64,000 bases of DNA from Streptomyces sp. VRA16 Mangrove soil (GCF_017377775.1 NZ_JAFVLN010000017.1:124001-188000); one strand, 5' to 3'; positions 18,054 through 26,336 are shown, counted from the first letter of the stretch. A program made the numbers and translations. Notes: generated from the letters alone by a model not told the origin.

Positions 18054-18072
18054 GGCGGGTCTCAGGCCCGCC
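18054..18072. terminator. Short hairpin between convergent genes
   Basis: GGCGGG (18054-18059) and CCCGCC (18067-18072) form a 6-bp stem with a 7-nt loop that overlaps the stop of the reductase-like gene and follows the GH25 stop by 9 bp. It may end transcription from both sides, but the stem is short. Confidence 0.4.
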
Positions 18073-18724
18073 ACTCCGCCGTGCGCTCGGGGGACGCCGC
18101 GGCGAGGGCCTTGCGGACGGAGTCCGCGTCGGCGGCCATGCCGTAGACGGGGGTGCCGGGTTGCTGGCGCCACGACTCGTCCTGGCCGCCGTTGTCGACG
18201 GCGTCGAAGCCGATCTCGTCGAGGAGCGCGGTGACGACGGCCTTCGCCGCGGTGTCGTCACCGGAGATCGGCAGGGAGACGCGGTCCTGCGCACCGGCGG
18301 GGCGCGCCTTGTCGAGGATGTCGGCCGCGTACGTGCCGTTGAACACCTTCACGACGTCGTGCCCGATCTGGCGCTCGGTCCAGCGGCTCTCGGTGAGGCC
18401 CTCGTCCTCGATCCCCTCGATCTTCCCGTCGCGCTGCTGCGGGTAGTAGTTGCCGGTGTCGATCACGGTGACGTCGGGCGCCGCCGTGTCGAGGAGGCCC
18501 TTGGGGAGATGGGGGACGGCCCGGAGCGGGATGGTGACGACCACGACCTGCGCGTCCCGTACGGCGTCCTCGATGGTGGCGGGCGTGGCGCCCGTCTCCT
18601 CGGCGAGGGCCGTGAGGGTCTGCGGGCCGCGCGAGTTCGCGACGTGGACGTCGTGGCCGACGGCCGTGAAGCGGCGGGTGAGGTTGCCGCCGATGTTGCC
18701 CGCGCCGATGATGCCGATCTTCAT
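18062..18724 (-). CDS. NAD(P)-binding oxidoreductase, F420-dependent NADP reductase-like
   Basis: A 220-residue Rossmann protein. The nucleotide-binding motif IGIIGAGNIGGNLTRRF follows the start directly, then HDVHVANSRGPQTL (NADP-preferring arginine after beta-2), and VVVVTIPLRAVPHLPKGLL, all typical of the F420_oxidored family (NADPH:F420 oxidoreductase and related reductases). Without the full family comparison the substrate is open; many such short proteins act on other coenzymes. ATG at 18724 has AAGGG upstream. A co-directional quinone-oxidoreductase-like gene starts 61 bp upstream, so the two may be expressed together. Confidence 0.78.
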   Translation of the reverse strand: MKIGIIGAGNIGGNLTRRFTAVGHDVHVANSRGPQTLTALAEETGATPATIEDAVRDAQVVVVTIPLRAVPHLPKGLLDTAAPDVTVIDTGNYYPQQRDGKIEGIEDEGLTESRWTERQIGHDVVKVFNGTYAADILDKARPAGAQDRVSLPISGDDTAAKAVVTALLDEIGFDAVDNGGQDESWRQQPGTPVYGMAADADSVRKALAAASPERTAEWRA

Positions 18725-18784
18725 GTCATGCCCTTCGCGAGATTCATGCACGTGCATGGAATGCGAACCTGGGCATCCATCCTG

Positions 18785-19810
18785 CTATTCCGCGATCCGT
18801 ACGACGATTTTTCCGGTGTGCGTGTTGCTCTCCATGAGGCGGTGGGCGTCCTGGACGCGGTCGAGGCCCTCGAAGACCTCGGCGATGTGCGGGCGCAGGG
18901 CGCCGTCGCGCAGGCCCGTGGCCAGGAAGGCGTCGAAGCGGCGGCGGCCGTCGGGGGGCAGGAGGAAGTTGGCGTAGGTGTGAATGGTCTGCGGCCAGTT
19001 CATCGGGAAGGCGATCGGTCCGTCCAGCCAGCCGTAGACGACGATCGTTCCTCGGCTGCGCAACGCCGCCGCGTGGTCCGGGAGCCGGGGCCCGCCGATC
19101 GCGTCGAAGAGGATGTCCGCGCCGGTGCCGCCGGTGACGCGGTGGGTCTCCTTCGCGACGTCCTCGGTGTCGGTCACGATGACGTGCTCGGCGCCGAGGT
19201 CGAGGAGCGCCTGCTTCTTGGCCTCGGTGCGGGTGGTGGCGACCGGCACGGCGCCGACGCGCCGGGCGACCTGGAGGGCGGCGGTACCGACGCCGCTGGA
19301 CGCGCCGGTGATCAGGACGTGGTCGCCGGGCCGCATCCCGGCGGTCTCGACCAGTCCGCCGTACGCCGTCGAGTACGTGAGCCAGGCCGCCGCCCCCGTG
19401 ATCGCGTCCACGGTGCGGGAGCGGGCCACGACCGCCGTCGCGGGCAGGACGACCCGGTCGCCGTAGACGCCCTGGGTGCCCATCTCGATGCCGGGCCCCG
19501 TCATGACGGGATCGCCCGGTGCGAAGTCGGTGACGTCCGGGGCGACGGCCTCGACGACGCCGGACGCCTCGTAGCCGAGCCGCGATCCGGGCAGGGTCGG
19601 CTGGTAGTAGTAGGCGCCGGCGCGGAAGAGCGCCTCGGCGCGGTTGAGGCCCAACGCCTGGACTTTGACGAGGAGTTCGCCTGGGCCGGGCCGACGCAGG
19701 GGCACGTCGTGGACGCGCAGGACCTCGGGCCCGCCGAGTTCGTCGAAGAGGACGGCGCGAGTGGTGGTCACATCGGTGATCGCATCGGTGGTCACATCGG
19801 TGTTCGTCAT
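18785..19810 (-). CDS. Zinc-type alcohol dehydrogenase / NADPH:quinone oxidoreductase-like protein
   Basis: A medium-chain dehydrogenase/reductase of 341 residues. The GroES-like N-terminal domain (LFDELGGPEVLRVHDVPLRRPGPGELLVKV in part) and the Rossmann domain (DHVLITGASSGVGTAALQVARRVGA) match NADPH:quinone oxidoreductases; the structural zinc cysteines are absent, consistent with zinc-independent quinone reductases. The first 16 residues are made of three 12-bp repeats (TDVT/TDAI/TDVT), so translation may really begin at the GTG at 19771. Divergent from an AraC regulator 102 bp away, a common arrangement in which the regulator controls the reductase. Confidence 0.87.
   Translation of the reverse strand: MTNTDVTTDAITDVTTTRAVLFDELGGPEVLRVHDVPLRRPGPGELLVKVQALGLNRAEALFRAGAYYYQPTLPGSRLGYEASGVVEAVAPDVTDFAPGDPVMTGPGIEMGTQGVYGDRVVLPATAVVARSRTVDAITGAAAWLTYSTAYGGLVETAGMRPGDHVLITGASSGVGTAALQVARRVGAVPVATTRTEAKKQALLDLGAEHVIVTDTEDVAKETHRVTGGTGADILFDAIGGPRLPDHAAALRSRGTIVVYGWLDGPIAFPMNWPQTIHTYANFLLPPDGRRRFDAFLATGLRDGALRPHIAEVFEGLDRVQDAHRLMESNTHTGKIVVRIAE
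19766..19801. repeat. Three 12-bp tandem repeats at the 5' end of the dehydrogenase gene
   Basis: Three imperfect copies of ACCGATGTGACC (minus-strand reading) encode TDVT, TDAI and TDVT. They fall just inside the annotated start and next to the divergent promoter of the araC-type gene, so they may be regulatory sequence if translation starts later at 19771. Confidence 0.6.
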
Positions 19811-19912
19811 GGCGTCGACGCTATGGGGGTCCGGTAAGACGTTCCATGCCTGCCGGTCTCACCTTCATGTCCGTACGTCTCAGAGGGTGAACTGCCGCGC
19901 TACGGTGGGGCG

Positions 19913-20845
19913 GTGGACATCCTCAGTGACGCCGTCGCCGCCATGCGCCTGGGGCGCCCGCACTCGGCGCTGCGGGACAAGTTCGCGCCGTGGGGGAACC
20001 GGTTCGACGCGCACAACGGCGCCGGGTTCCACGTGCTGCTGCGCGGCACGGCGTGGCTGCTGCCGGAGGGCGACGTGCGGCGCGCGGTCCGCCTGGAGGC
20101 CGGAGACGTGGCCTTCCTGGCGCACGGCCGCGGGCACGCCCTGGTCAGCGAACTCGACGTCGTACCCGAGGAGTTCACGCTCGCCCCGGACGGGACCTGG
20201 CCCGCTCCCCCGCCGCGTCCCGCGCTCGGCCCCACCCCCGACGCGGTGATGCTCTGCGGCGCGTACCAGCTGGACCGCTCGCACGCCCATCCGCTGCTCG
20301 GGCAGCTGCCGGACGTCGTGCACCTGCCCGCGCGGGTGGGCGCGCACCGGTCGGTGCGGGCGGCGGTCGAGCTGCTCGGCGAGGAGCTGGACGCGCCGCG
20401 CCCCGGTTCCGACACCATCGTGCCCGCACTCCTGGACACGCTGCTGCTGTACATCCTGCGGGCGTGGTGGCTGGAGCAGGGGCACGACGGCGCGCCCGCC
20501 TCCGGCTGGGCGGCGGCGCTGACCGAGCCGCCGCTGGCCGCGGCCCTGCACGCGGTGCACGGCGATCCGGCGCACGGCTGGACGGTGGCGGAGCTGGCGG
20601 CGTTGGGCGGTCTGTCGCGGGCGGCGTTCGCGCGCCGGTTCGCGGCGGCGGTGGGGATGCCGCCGCTGGCGTATCTGACGTGGTGGCGGATGACGACGGC
20701 GGGCCGGCTGCTGCGCGAGGCGGACCTCCCGCTGCGGCTCGTGGCCCACCGCACCGGCTACACCTCGGAGTTCGCGTTCGCCAAGGCGTTCAAGCGGGAG
20801 TTCGGGGTGGCGCCGGGGCAGTACCGCACAGCGGCCGCCGCGTAG
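19913..20845 (+). CDS. AraC-family transcriptional regulator (cupin_6 N-terminal domain)
   Basis: A 310-residue regulator. The N-terminal cupin-type ligand domain has FHVLLRGTAWLLPEGD and VAFLAHGRGHALVSE; the C-terminal AraC domain has two helix-turn-helix motifs (WTVAELAALGGLSRAAFARRF and RLVAHRTGYTSEFAFAKAFKREFGVAPGQYR). Cupin_6 AraC proteins often control a neighbouring oxidoreductase, here the divergent quinone-reductase-like gene. GTG at 19913 lies close to a possible promoter, so the mRNA could be nearly leaderless. The gene ends 30 bp before a small inverted-repeat element. Confidence 0.9.
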   Translation: MDILSDAVAAMRLGRPHSALRDKFAPWGNRFDAHNGAGFHVLLRGTAWLLPEGDVRRAVRLEAGDVAFLAHGRGHALVSELDVVPEEFTLAPDGTWPAPPPRPALGPTPDAVMLCGAYQLDRSHAHPLLGQLPDVVHLPARVGAHRSVRAAVELLGEELDAPRPGSDTIVPALLDTLLLYILRAWWLEQGHDGAPASGWAAALTEPPLAAALHAVHGDPAHGWTVAELAALGGLSRAAFARRFAAAVGMPPLAYLTWWRMTTAGRLLREADLPLRLVAHRTGYTSEFAFAKAFKREFGVAPGQYRTAAAA

Positions 20846-20875
20846 CCGCCGGGCGGCCTCAGCCGGCCGCGGTCA

Positions 20876-20991
20876 GAGCCTGTCTTGAACCCCCGTCGTC
20901 CGCCCGGAGGGCGGGCGCAGCGGCGGTCGGTGCGTGCGACGAGCGTGCGTGCCGGGCGTCGGGGCGCAGGCGGGGGTTCAAAGACAGGCTC
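20876..20991. repeat. Small inverted-repeat element, MITE-like, with 3-bp flanking duplication
   Basis: A 116-bp element bounded by near-perfect 19/20-bp inverted repeats: GAGCCTGTCTTGAACCCCC at 20876-20894, and its complement with one extra A at 20972-20991. It is flanked on both sides by TCA (20873-20875 and 20992-20994), as expected for a target-site duplication. The interior is GC-rich with its own small hairpin (CGCCCGGAGGGCG near 20901). No coding frame. It lies between convergent genes and its right arm supplies the last codons and stop of the GntR gene. It could also fold as a bidirectional terminator. Confidence 0.6.
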
Positions 20992-21685
20992 TCAGCTTGC
21001 CGAGCACCGCTTCCAGTTCCTCGCGCGCCACCCGTCCGGCCGTCTCGGCGTCCTGGGCCACGACCGCGTCGACGAGCCCGGCGTGGGCCGCGTCGCCGTG
21101 GTCGCGTTCGGCCCGCGGTACGTCCACGAGGTCGAGGAGGTCGAGGAGGCCCTGGCGCAGCGCGGGGGCGAACTCCGCGAAGAGATCGGTCAGTACGGGG
21201 TTGTGGGCGGCGGCGATCACGGTGGTGTGCAGTGCGATGTCGGCGTCCACGAAGGCGTCGCCGGGGCCGCCGGCCGCCGCGCGCCGCGCGTCCAGGGCCG
21301 CCCGCATCGCCGTGACGTCCTCGTCGGTGCGCCGCTCGGCCGCGAGCCGGGCGGCCTGGATCTCCAGGAGCATCCGGACCTCGTACAGGTCCGCGACGCA
21401 GGCCCTGCGCAGCCGGGCCGGGAAGTCCTCCGCGGGGCGGGTCGCGGTCACGAAGACGCCCGCGCCCTGGCGCGGGCGCACCATACCGGCCCCGGCGAGC
21501 GCGCGCAGGGCCTCACGGACCGTGGAGCGGCCGACGCCGAGGTCCTTGGCGAGGGTGGTCTCGCCGGGCAGCCGGGTGCCGACGGGCCAGACGCCGTCGG
21601 CGATCTGGGTGCGCAGCCGCTCCGCGGCCTGTTCGACGAGGGGGCTGGGGCGGAGCGGACCGACGGGCGACGACACCGGGTGCAC
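20978..21685 (-). CDS. GntR-family (FadR-type) transcriptional regulator with a C-terminus ended by a repeat element
   Basis: A 235-residue regulator if GTG at 21685 is used. The N-terminal winged helix contains LVEQAAERLRTQIADG, GTRLPGETTLAKDLGVGRSTVREALRALAGAGMV and RQGAGVFV; the C-terminal FCD domain (LYEVRMLLEIQAARLAAERRTDEDV, DADIALHTTVIAAAHNPVL) binds a metal and ligand. The last residues (RACL and stop) are encoded by the arm of the inverted-repeat element, so the native C-terminus may have been replaced. Starts at 21676 (GTG) or 21757 (ATG, GGAG upstream) are possible, but the last would read through the leuA promoter. Divergent from leuA. Confidence 0.82.
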   Translation of the reverse strand: MHPVSSPVGPLRPSPLVEQAAERLRTQIADGVWPVGTRLPGETTLAKDLGVGRSTVREALRALAGAGMVRPRQGAGVFVTATRPAEDFPARLRRACVADLYEVRMLLEIQAARLAAERRTDEDVTAMRAALDARRAAAGGPGDAFVDADIALHTTVIAAAHNPVLTDLFAEFAPALRQGLLDLLDLVDVPRAERDHGDAAHAGLVDAVVAQDAETAGRVAREELEAVLGKLRACL

Positions 21686-21701
21686 CAATCTGTCGGAGTG
21701 A

Positions 21702-21748
21702 ACTTGTCTGAGGAGTACTTGTCTGAGGAGCTGAGGTGTGGCTAGTGT
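21702..21748 (+). promoter_or_regulatory. Promoter of the leu leader with direct repeats over the -35 region
   Basis: Two exact 14-bp direct repeats (ACTTGTCTGAGGAG at 21702-21715 and 21717-21730) precede the leader. The second contains a -35 TTGTCT (21719-21724); an 18-bp spacer leads to -10 TAGTGT (21743-21748). Transcription would start about 21755, at or next to the ATG of the leader peptide. The repeats may bind a regulator, possibly the divergent GntR protein. Confidence 0.6.
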
Positions 21749-21755
21749 ACGCGGC

Positions 21756-21800
21756 ATGATCCGCGGTCTCCTTCTTCTCGGCAGCCGCGGCGGGGCCTGA
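21756..21800 (+). CDS. leuL: Leucine-rich leader peptide of leuA (attenuation)
   Basis: A 14-codon frame reads MIRGLLLLGSRGGA and stops at 21800, 87 bp before leuA. Four consecutive leucine codons (CTC CTT CTT CTC) are the sensor of charged leucyl-tRNA in classical transcription attenuation. No ribosome binding site is seen, but the predicted transcription start falls on its ATG, so it is probably translated leaderless. A set of mutually exclusive stems follows directly. The peptide itself has no other expected function. Confidence 0.82.
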   Translation: MIRGLLLLGSRGGA

Positions 21801-21803
21801 CGC

Positions 21804-21867
21804 GACCGGCACCCCGCCGCGGGGTGCCGCGCTGCCGGTCGGTCCCCCGTCGAACGCCGAACCGACC
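21804..21867 (+). promoter_or_regulatory. leuA attenuator with alternative stems
   Basis: Directly after the leader stop, CGGCACCCC (21807-21815) pairs with GGGGTGCCG (21821-21829). Competing pairings exist: GACCGGCA (21804-21811) with TGCCGGTC (21833-21840), and GGTCGGT (21837-21843) with ACCGACC (21861-21867). These overlap, so only some can form at once, as in a ribosome-controlled terminator/antiterminator switch. Which stem terminates transcription cannot be fixed by eye. Confidence 0.7.
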
Positions 21868-21887
21868 ACGAAGGACTGAGAAGCCTC

Positions 21888-23594
21888 ATGTACCGCTGGA
21901 ATCCGCAGCAGCCCTCCCCCATGCCGTTCCACCGCTACCGCCCCTACGACGAGCGCGTCAACGTCCCCGTACTGGAGCGGAGTTGGCCCGGCCGGCGGAT
22001 CACCGAGGCGCCCCTGTGGGTCCCCGTCGATCTGCGCGACGGCAATCAGGCGCTCGCCGAGCCGATGGACACCGCGCGCAAGCGGCGCTTCTTCGATCTG
22101 ATGGTGCGCACCGGGTTCAAGGAGATCGAGGTCGGCTATCCGTCGGCGAGCCGGACCGACTTCGACTTCGTCCGCCATCTGGTCACCGAAGGAGCGATCC
22201 CCGACGACGTCACCCCCGTCGTCTTCACGCCCGCCAAACCGGACCTGATCGAGCGCACCTTCGCCTCGGTCGAGGGGCTGCCGCGCGCGGTCGTGCACCT
22301 GTACATCGCCACCTCGCCGGTCTGGCGCGAGGTCGTCCTGGGCCGTACGCGCGCCGAGATCCGGCAGACCGTGCGGGAGGCCGCCGAGCAGATGGCGCGG
22401 CTGGCCGACGCCCGCCCGGACGCGCACATCCGCTTCCAGTTCGCGCCGGAGACCTTCAACCTCACCGAGCCGGACTTCGTCCTGGAGCTGTGCAACGAGC
22501 TGACGGCGCTGTGGGACGCGAGCCCGGACCGGCCGGTGACCCACAATCTCCCGACGACGGTCGAGATCGCCACCCCGAACGTGTACGCGGATCAGATCGA
22601 GTACATGAGCCGCCACCTGGACCGCCGCGACGCGGTGATCGTCTCCGTGCACCCGCACAACGACCGCGGCACCGGTGTCGCCTGCGCCGAACTGGCCGTC
22701 CTCGCGGGCGCGCAGCGCGTCGAGGGCTGCCTGTTCGGCAACGGCGAGCGGACCGGGAACGTGGACCTGGTGACCCTCGCCCTCAACCTGTACACGCAGG
22801 GCGTCGACCCGAAGCTGGATCTCTCCGACATCGACGCGGTCCGCGCGACGGTGGAGCACTGCAACCGGCTGCCGGTCCACCCCCGCCACCCGTACGCGGG
22901 CGACCTGGTCCACACGGCGTTCTCCGGCACCCACCAGGACGCCATCAGCAAGGGCTTCGCGCACCGCGCCGCGCACCCGGACGGCCCGTGGGAGGTGCCG
23001 TACCTGCCGGTCGACCCGGCCGACCTGGGGCGTACGTACGAGGCGGTGATCCGCGTCAACTCCCAGTCGGGCAAGGGCGGAATGGCGTATCTGCTCAAGG
23101 AGCACCACGGCGTCGACCTGCCCCGGGGGATGCGTCCCGGGTACGCGCGGCTGGTGCAGGAGGCGACCGACGACAGCGGGCGCGAGGCGCGCCCGGAGGA
23201 GCTGTACGCGCTGTTTCGGGCGGAGTATCTGGAGGCCGCCGCATCCGGCCGCGTACAGCTGCTCGGCGATTGGTCGACACAGCGGGAGGGCGCCGTGCAC
23301 CGCTTCCGCGGGACCGCCGAAGTGGACGGCGACGTGCGGGAGCTGGACGGCAAGGGCAACGGCCCGCTGGACGCCTTCACCGACGCGCTGCGGGCCGCCG
23401 GCGTCGATGTCGACATCCGGGACTTCGCCCAGCACGCCCTCGGGTCGGGACCCGACAGCGAGGCGGTGGCGTACGCGCACTGCCGGGCCGGTGACGTACG
23501 GGAATGGGGTGCGGCCCGGGACACCTCGGTGCTGTCCGCCTCCGTGGGGGCGGTGCTGTCCGCGGTGAACCGGGCCGCCGGCCGGGCGGGTTGA
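21888..23594 (+). CDS. leuA: 2-isopropylmalate synthase
   Basis: First committed enzyme of leucine biosynthesis: acetyl-CoA plus 2-ketoisovalerate to 2-isopropylmalate. The 568-residue length fits the actinobacterial LeuA2-type. Seen are VPVDLRDGNQALAEPMD (metal-binding Asp and catalytic Arg), the HMGL-like barrel, the zinc motif VSVHPHNDRGTGVACAE, GCLFGNGERTGNVDLVTLALN, and the C-terminal LeuA regulatory domain (about residues 430-555), where leucine feedback acts. ATG at 21888 is preceded by an AAGGACTGAG region. Control by attenuation is indicated by the leader upstream. The gene stops 1 bp before the convergent metalloprotease stop. Confidence 0.97.
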   Translation: MYRWNPQQPSPMPFHRYRPYDERVNVPVLERSWPGRRITEAPLWVPVDLRDGNQALAEPMDTARKRRFFDLMVRTGFKEIEVGYPSASRTDFDFVRHLVTEGAIPDDVTPVVFTPAKPDLIERTFASVEGLPRAVVHLYIATSPVWREVVLGRTRAEIRQTVREAAEQMARLADARPDAHIRFQFAPETFNLTEPDFVLELCNELTALWDASPDRPVTHNLPTTVEIATPNVYADQIEYMSRHLDRRDAVIVSVHPHNDRGTGVACAELAVLAGAQRVEGCLFGNGERTGNVDLVTLALNLYTQGVDPKLDLSDIDAVRATVEHCNRLPVHPRHPYAGDLVHTAFSGTHQDAISKGFAHRAAHPDGPWEVPYLPVDPADLGRTYEAVIRVNSQSGKGGMAYLLKEHHGVDLPRGMRPGYARLVQEATDDSGREARPEELYALFRAEYLEAAASGRVQLLGDWSTQREGAVHRFRGTAEVDGDVRELDGKGNGPLDAFTDALRAAGVDVDIRDFAQHALGSGPDSEAVAYAHCRAGDVREWGAARDTSVLSASVGAVLSAVNRAAGRAG

Positions 23595-23595
23595 G

Positions 23596-26310
23596 CTAGC
23601 TCTCGCAGGTACCGGCGAACGTCTCGCGGGTCACCACGTCCGTCGCGGCGGACGTGGTGTCCAGCCACGCGATCCGCTGTCCGTCACCGAGGGACGGGGC
23701 CATCTGGGCGCCGGAGGAGCAGGAGACGCGCTGCCACTGCGGCTTGGTGCCGGAGAACAGCTCCTCCGTCTTGGCCACCTGGACCTTGCCCGGCTTGTTC
23801 CAGGCGCCGAGACCGCCCCAGAAGTCGAACGTGGAGTACGCGAAGTACTCGTCCGTCACGGAGAACTGACCGACGTAGGTCATGCCCGGGTAGACCAGGG
23901 ACTTCAGCTTCGAGTCGTCGCCCAGGGGCGCCGAGCCGAAGGACGAGCTCGGGATGAGGAAGCCGCCGTTGGAGCGGTAGAAGACACGGTCCTTGGTGAG
24001 CTGGACGTCCATGATCGCGTCGGTGAGGTAGCCGGTGATCCGCTTGGCGCGGGTCTGGCCCGTGGCGATATCGTACGTGTACAGCCAGGTGCCGTCGGCG
24101 CCGGCCCAGGCGAGGGCGCCGTCCTTCATGGCCAGGCGGTACGCCTTGGTGCCGGCCTCCGGCGTGAGGTTCACGGTCGTGCCGTCGGCCTTGCGGAGCA
24201 TGACGTCCTGCTCGCCGTCGGCCGTGGTGGAGATGTAGGCGAGGGCGCCGTTCTCGGTGACGGGCTCGGTCTCGTCGGCGTCGGGGGTGTCGACGACCTT
24301 CTTGATCTCGCCCTGGCCCTTGTCGCCGGCGCCGTAGATGCCGATGCCGTCGGCGCCGACCCGGGTGAAGACGACGCGGTCCTTGTCGAGGGACGGGTCG
24401 AGCAGGTAGGCGTCGTCCTGGGCGAGTTCGTGGTCCGAGTCGCCCTCCTGCTTGCTGAACCGGCCGACCGTGATGCCGAACGCGGCGGAGCCCCGGTCCC
24501 AGGCGATGGCGTCGCCGTGCCCGATGGCGTAGACGTCACCGCTGATCTGCGCGGCCTGCTCGTCGATGCCGCTGTACACCTCGTAGGCGGGCAGCACGTC
24601 GGCGCCGATGGTGGTGCCGTCGTGGGTGCCGCCCTTGGCCTCCCAGCCGTCCTCGATGCCGTGCGCGTCGAAGGCGGCGGCGATCTTCGCCCGGTCGTCC
24701 GCGGAGACCTTGAGGGACTTGGCAGCCAGCGTCACCGCGTTGCGCATCTCGGTGAAGCCGGACAGCGGGGTGAGGTAGTTCTGGGCCGCGCGGTAGACGA
24801 TCTGGTCCGCGAGCTTCTTGTCGAGCGTCTTGCGCATGTCCCACAGCGCGCCGCCGACGATCGTCGAGTTGTAGTGGACACCACCGTTGTCGATGTCGAG
24901 CGGGATCGGCTCGTAGTCCTTCTGCGCGTTGCGTCCGTCGTTGAGGTCGCGCAGCGCGCACTCCTCCAGCGACTTCGCGCCGTTGCACAGGTACTCGCCG
25001 ATGAGCCCGGAGTTCGGGTCGTCCATGGCGACGCCCTTGTCGGCGGTCTCCATGGCGTTGCCGAAGTAGTCGGAGATCGCCTCGTTGAGGGCGCCGGACT
25101 GGTTCAGGTAGACCAGGCCCGCGCTGTGCTCGGTGACACCGTGGGTCATCTCGTGGCCGACGACGTCCAGGCCGACGGAGAGCGGTACGCCGTCCATGTG
25201 GCCGTAGACCATCTTGGAGCCGTCCCAGAAGGCGTTGGCGTAGTCCTTGCCCTTGTTGGAGACGTTGACGACGGAGTAGACGGAGCCGCCCTTGCCGTCG
25301 ATGCCGTCGCGGCCGATCTCGTTCTTGTAGAACTCGTAGACCTTGGCGGCGTTGAGGTGCGCGTCGACGGCGCCGGACGAGGTGTTCGTCCCGTCGAAGC
25401 GGTCCGTCGCGGACGCCACGAGCGGGATGTCGTCCGCGACCGGGCCGCCGGCGACGTCGAGGTAGGTCTTGCGCTGGGCGTCGTAGGTACGGATCTGGCC
25501 GCCGGTCTCGGCGTACATGCCGCGGGTCGAGTCGACCAGCGTGTACGAGCCGTCGGCCTCCTTGTTCACCTCCAGCTTCGCCTCGCTGCCGTCGACGCGG
25601 ACACCAGTGGCCTGCGCGGGCGCGGCGTCGGCGGCGTCGACGTTGTTGTAGGAGAGGGCGATGCCGCCGACCCGGGCGTCGACGTACGCCTCCTGGCGGA
25701 CCGGGCTGCCGTCCTGCCGGGCGCCGGTGACGGTGAAGTGCCAGGCGAGGCGGCCGCCCTGGGCGTCGGGCAGCACGGTCAGGCCGTGCGCCTCGGTCTT
25801 CGCGCCCTCGACGCCGCGCAGCCCAGCGTCGAGCACGAACAGGCGCTTCTTCGCGGTGCCCTCGTCGACCTTGGGCGTCGTGGAGACCGTGAGCTCGGTG
25901 TAGAGGGTGCCGGTGGCGGAGGTGACCTGGCGGGCGTCGCCCTCCTGCTCGGTCTGCACCGCGTACTCGGCGCCGAAGACGGGGACGCCGTCGTGCTCCT
26001 GCTGGAAGCGGACGGTGGTCTGGTCGCCGTCCTTCGTCGTACGGACCGTCTTCAGATCGGACGCGGGCACCTTGTAGGTGTCCTGGTGGTCCGCGATGTG
26101 GGCACGGGCGGCCTGGGCGGGGGTGCCGCTCCTGGCCTCCTTGTCGAGACCCTGGGTCATGACGGGCGCCACCGGGACCGGGGCGCCGGCCGCCGCGGTC
26201 GTGCCGGGCGTCTCGTCGGCGGCCCAGGCGGGCCCGGTGAGCAGTGCGGAACCGGTGGCGGCGGCCACCACCCCCGCGGCCACCACCCGGAGTATCGGTC
26301 TCTTGGCCAC
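23596..26310 (-). CDS. Secreted M4-family (thermolysin-like) metalloprotease with C-terminal propeller-like extension
   Basis: A secreted zinc endopeptidase of 904 residues, far longer than a typical 500-residue M4 enzyme. Signal peptide about 1-31, then FTP and PepSY propeptide regions (TYKVPASDLKTVRTTKDGDQTTVRFQQ in part; GLTVLPDAQGGRLAWHFTV), which inhibit and fold the enzyme. The catalytic domain has HEMTH with His386, Glu387, His390 and the third zinc ligand Glu410 in ALNEAISDYFG. Residues about 590-904 look like a WD40/TolB-type propeller (DAYLLDPSLDKDRVVF, ENGALAYISTTADGEQDVML). GTG at 26310 has GGGGAGG upstream. A LuxR-type regulator lies just upstream on the same strand. Confidence 0.93.
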   Translation of the reverse strand: MAKRPILRVVAAGVVAAATGSALLTGPAWAADETPGTTAAAGAPVPVAPVMTQGLDKEARSGTPAQAARAHIADHQDTYKVPASDLKTVRTTKDGDQTTVRFQQEHDGVPVFGAEYAVQTEQEGDARQVTSATGTLYTELTVSTTPKVDEGTAKKRLFVLDAGLRGVEGAKTEAHGLTVLPDAQGGRLAWHFTVTGARQDGSPVRQEAYVDARVGGIALSYNNVDAADAAPAQATGVRVDGSEAKLEVNKEADGSYTLVDSTRGMYAETGGQIRTYDAQRKTYLDVAGGPVADDIPLVASATDRFDGTNTSSGAVDAHLNAAKVYEFYKNEIGRDGIDGKGGSVYSVVNVSNKGKDYANAFWDGSKMVYGHMDGVPLSVGLDVVGHEMTHGVTEHSAGLVYLNQSGALNEAISDYFGNAMETADKGVAMDDPNSGLIGEYLCNGAKSLEECALRDLNDGRNAQKDYEPIPLDIDNGGVHYNSTIVGGALWDMRKTLDKKLADQIVYRAAQNYLTPLSGFTEMRNAVTLAAKSLKVSADDRAKIAAAFDAHGIEDGWEAKGGTHDGTTIGADVLPAYEVYSGIDEQAAQISGDVYAIGHGDAIAWDRGSAAFGITVGRFSKQEGDSDHELAQDDAYLLDPSLDKDRVVFTRVGADGIGIYGAGDKGQGEIKKVVDTPDADETEPVTENGALAYISTTADGEQDVMLRKADGTTVNLTPEAGTKAYRLAMKDGALAWAGADGTWLYTYDIATGQTRAKRITGYLTDAIMDVQLTKDRVFYRSNGGFLIPSSSFGSAPLGDDSKLKSLVYPGMTYVGQFSVTDEYFAYSTFDFWGGLGAWNKPGKVQVAKTEELFSGTKPQWQRVSCSSGAQMAPSLGDGQRIAWLDTTSAATDVVTRETFAGTCES

Positions 26311-26336
26311 AACGTCCTCCCCATCACACACAGAAA

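Noticed and set aside
21757..21922. Longer GntR regulator starting upstream of 21685
   Set aside because: The added residues are encoded by the leu promoter, its direct repeats and leader region, which explain that DNA better.
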